Below are positions 22,540 to 23,186 of a stretch of DNA of 23,186 bases, piece by piece. Origin of the DNA: Pseudomonadota bacterium (GTDB lineage Bacteria; Pseudomonadota; Alphaproteobacteria; Rhizobiales; Rhizobiaceae); the NCBI GenBank assembly GCA_023387775.1, contig JAEWHN010000052.1, positions 1-23,186 on the forward strand. The letters are read 5' to 3'. Position 1 is the stretch's first letter. Every line of letters starts with the position of its first letter. The notes below the pieces were generated by a model, which made no database searches, had not been told where the DNA came from, and saw only the letters and a program-made list of their open reading frames with translations. The translations under genes and the position numbers were made by a program.

Positions 22540-23186
22540 ATGAAAGCCCTGGCCATCGCCGCAACCGGCATGAACGCGCAGCAGACCAATCTCGAGGTCA
22601 TCGCCAACAACATCGCCAACATCAACACCACCGGCTACAAGCGCGCGCGTGCCGAATTCACGGACCTTCTGTATCAGGTCGACCGGCTGCAGGGCGTGCC
22701 GAACCGCGCCAACGCCAATGTGATCCCAGAGGGCGTTTCGATCGGCCTGGGCGTCAAGACGGCCGCCGTGCGCAATGTGCACATCCAGGGCTCGCTGACC
22801 AACACCGGCAACTCGCTCGACCTCGCCCTGACCGGCAAGGGCTGGTTCCAGATCGAAGGCGCAGATGGCCAGACGCTCTACACCCGCGCGGGCGCGTTCA
22901 ACACCAACGGCACCGGCCAGCTCGTCACGGTCGACGGGTTCTCGGTGATACCGGCGATCACGGTACCGCAGGACGCGGTGGAAGTGATCGTGAACAAGAG
23001 CGGCCAGGTCTTCGCCCGCCGTGAAGACCAGATGGACCTTGAGCTGCTGGGCCAGCTTACACTTGCGACCTTCGCCAACGAGGCCGGCCTGGCACCGCTC
23101 GGCGACAATCTGTTCCTGGAAACCGTACCCTCCGCCCCCCCGACTGAGGCCGTGCCCGGCCAACCCGCATTTGCCGCGAACCAGCA
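22540..23186 (+). CDS. flgG: Flagellar distal rod protein FlgG (3' end outside window)
   Basis: ATG at 22540, preceded by GAGGAACG, opens a frame that continues to the window end (215 complete codons). The N-terminal rod signature is near-perfect: MKALAIAATGMNAQQTNLEV then IANNIANINTTGYKRARAEF, followed by DLLYQVDRLQG, SIGLGVKTAAV, QGSLTNTGNSLDLALTGKGW and YTRAGAFNTNGTGQLVTVDG. FlgG usually has about 260 residues, so some 45 residues including the C-terminal helix are missing on the right. It builds the distal rod after FlgB, FlgC and FlgF. In related genomes flgA and flgI follow. Confidence 0.96.
   Translation, partial: MKALAIAATGMNAQQTNLEVIANNIANINTTGYKRARAEFTDLLYQVDRLQGVPNRANANVIPEGVSIGLGVKTAAVRNVHIQGSLTNTGNSLDLALTGKGWFQIEGADGQTLYTRAGAFNTNGTGQLVTVDGFSVIPAITVPQDAVEVIVNKSGQVFARREDQMDLELLGQLTLATFANEAGLAPLGDNLFLETVPSAPPTEAVPGQPAFAANQ

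Overview
The window is high-GC DNA with tightly packed operons, many ATGA stop/start overlaps and several GTG/TTG starts. The flagellar gene order (visN-visR, then flhB-fliG-fliN-fliM-motA on the opposite strand, then a DUF1217-like gene-flgF-fliI-membrane protein-flgB-flgC-fliE-flgG) is, from memory, that of the chromosomal motility cluster of Rhizobiales such as Sinorhizobium. Together with a glxB/glxC pair and a CUT2 sugar operon, this points to an alphaproteobacterium of the order Rhizobiales, most likely Mesorhizobium or a relative in the Phyllobacteriaceae. The genus is an inference; no rRNA or tRNA gene was seen.

Layout. (1) 1-1171, minus strand: start of a glutamate-synthase-like operon (glxB, then partial glxC running off the left edge). 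(2) 1639-2388, minus: an XRE-cupin regulator with its own intrinsic terminator, probably controlling glxBC. (3) 2524-10392, minus: a seven-gene carbohydrate operon in the order substrate-binding protein, double ATPase, permease, permease, LacI regulator, Gfo/Idh/MocA dehydrogenase, PfkB kinase. A perfect LacI-type palindrome overlaps the -35 of the promoter in front of it. (4) 10393-10901: a 509-bp divergent regulatory region with that promoter/operator, a CtrA-type TTAA-N7-TTAA site and a second LacI-type box close to visN. (5) 10902-12379, plus: visN-visR, the LuxR-type pair that heads the rhizobial flagellar cascade. (6) 12406-17264, minus: motA-fliM-fliN-fliG-flhB-conserved hypothetical (stator, switch complex, export gate). 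(7) 17265-17456: a divergent promoter region with the same two short boxes facing each way. (8) 17457 to the right edge, plus: DUF1217-like gene, flgF, fliI, membrane protein, flgB, flgC, fliE, flgG (partial), encoding export ATPase and rod parts.

How it works together: regions 6 and 8 supply the motor and proximal rod and are presumably switched on through VisNR. Region 3 takes up and oxidises/phosphorylates an unidentified sugar or polyol under a LacI regulator that likely represses its own operon. The most interesting point is the shared 509-bp region, where a LacI-type box and a CtrA-type box both lie upstream of visN, suggesting a testable link between sugar status, cell cycle and motility. 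I found no phage, insertion sequence, CRISPR array or clearly new multi-gene system; the least understood genes are three flagellar-locus proteins of unknown role (12406-12843, 17457-18578, 20717-21346).
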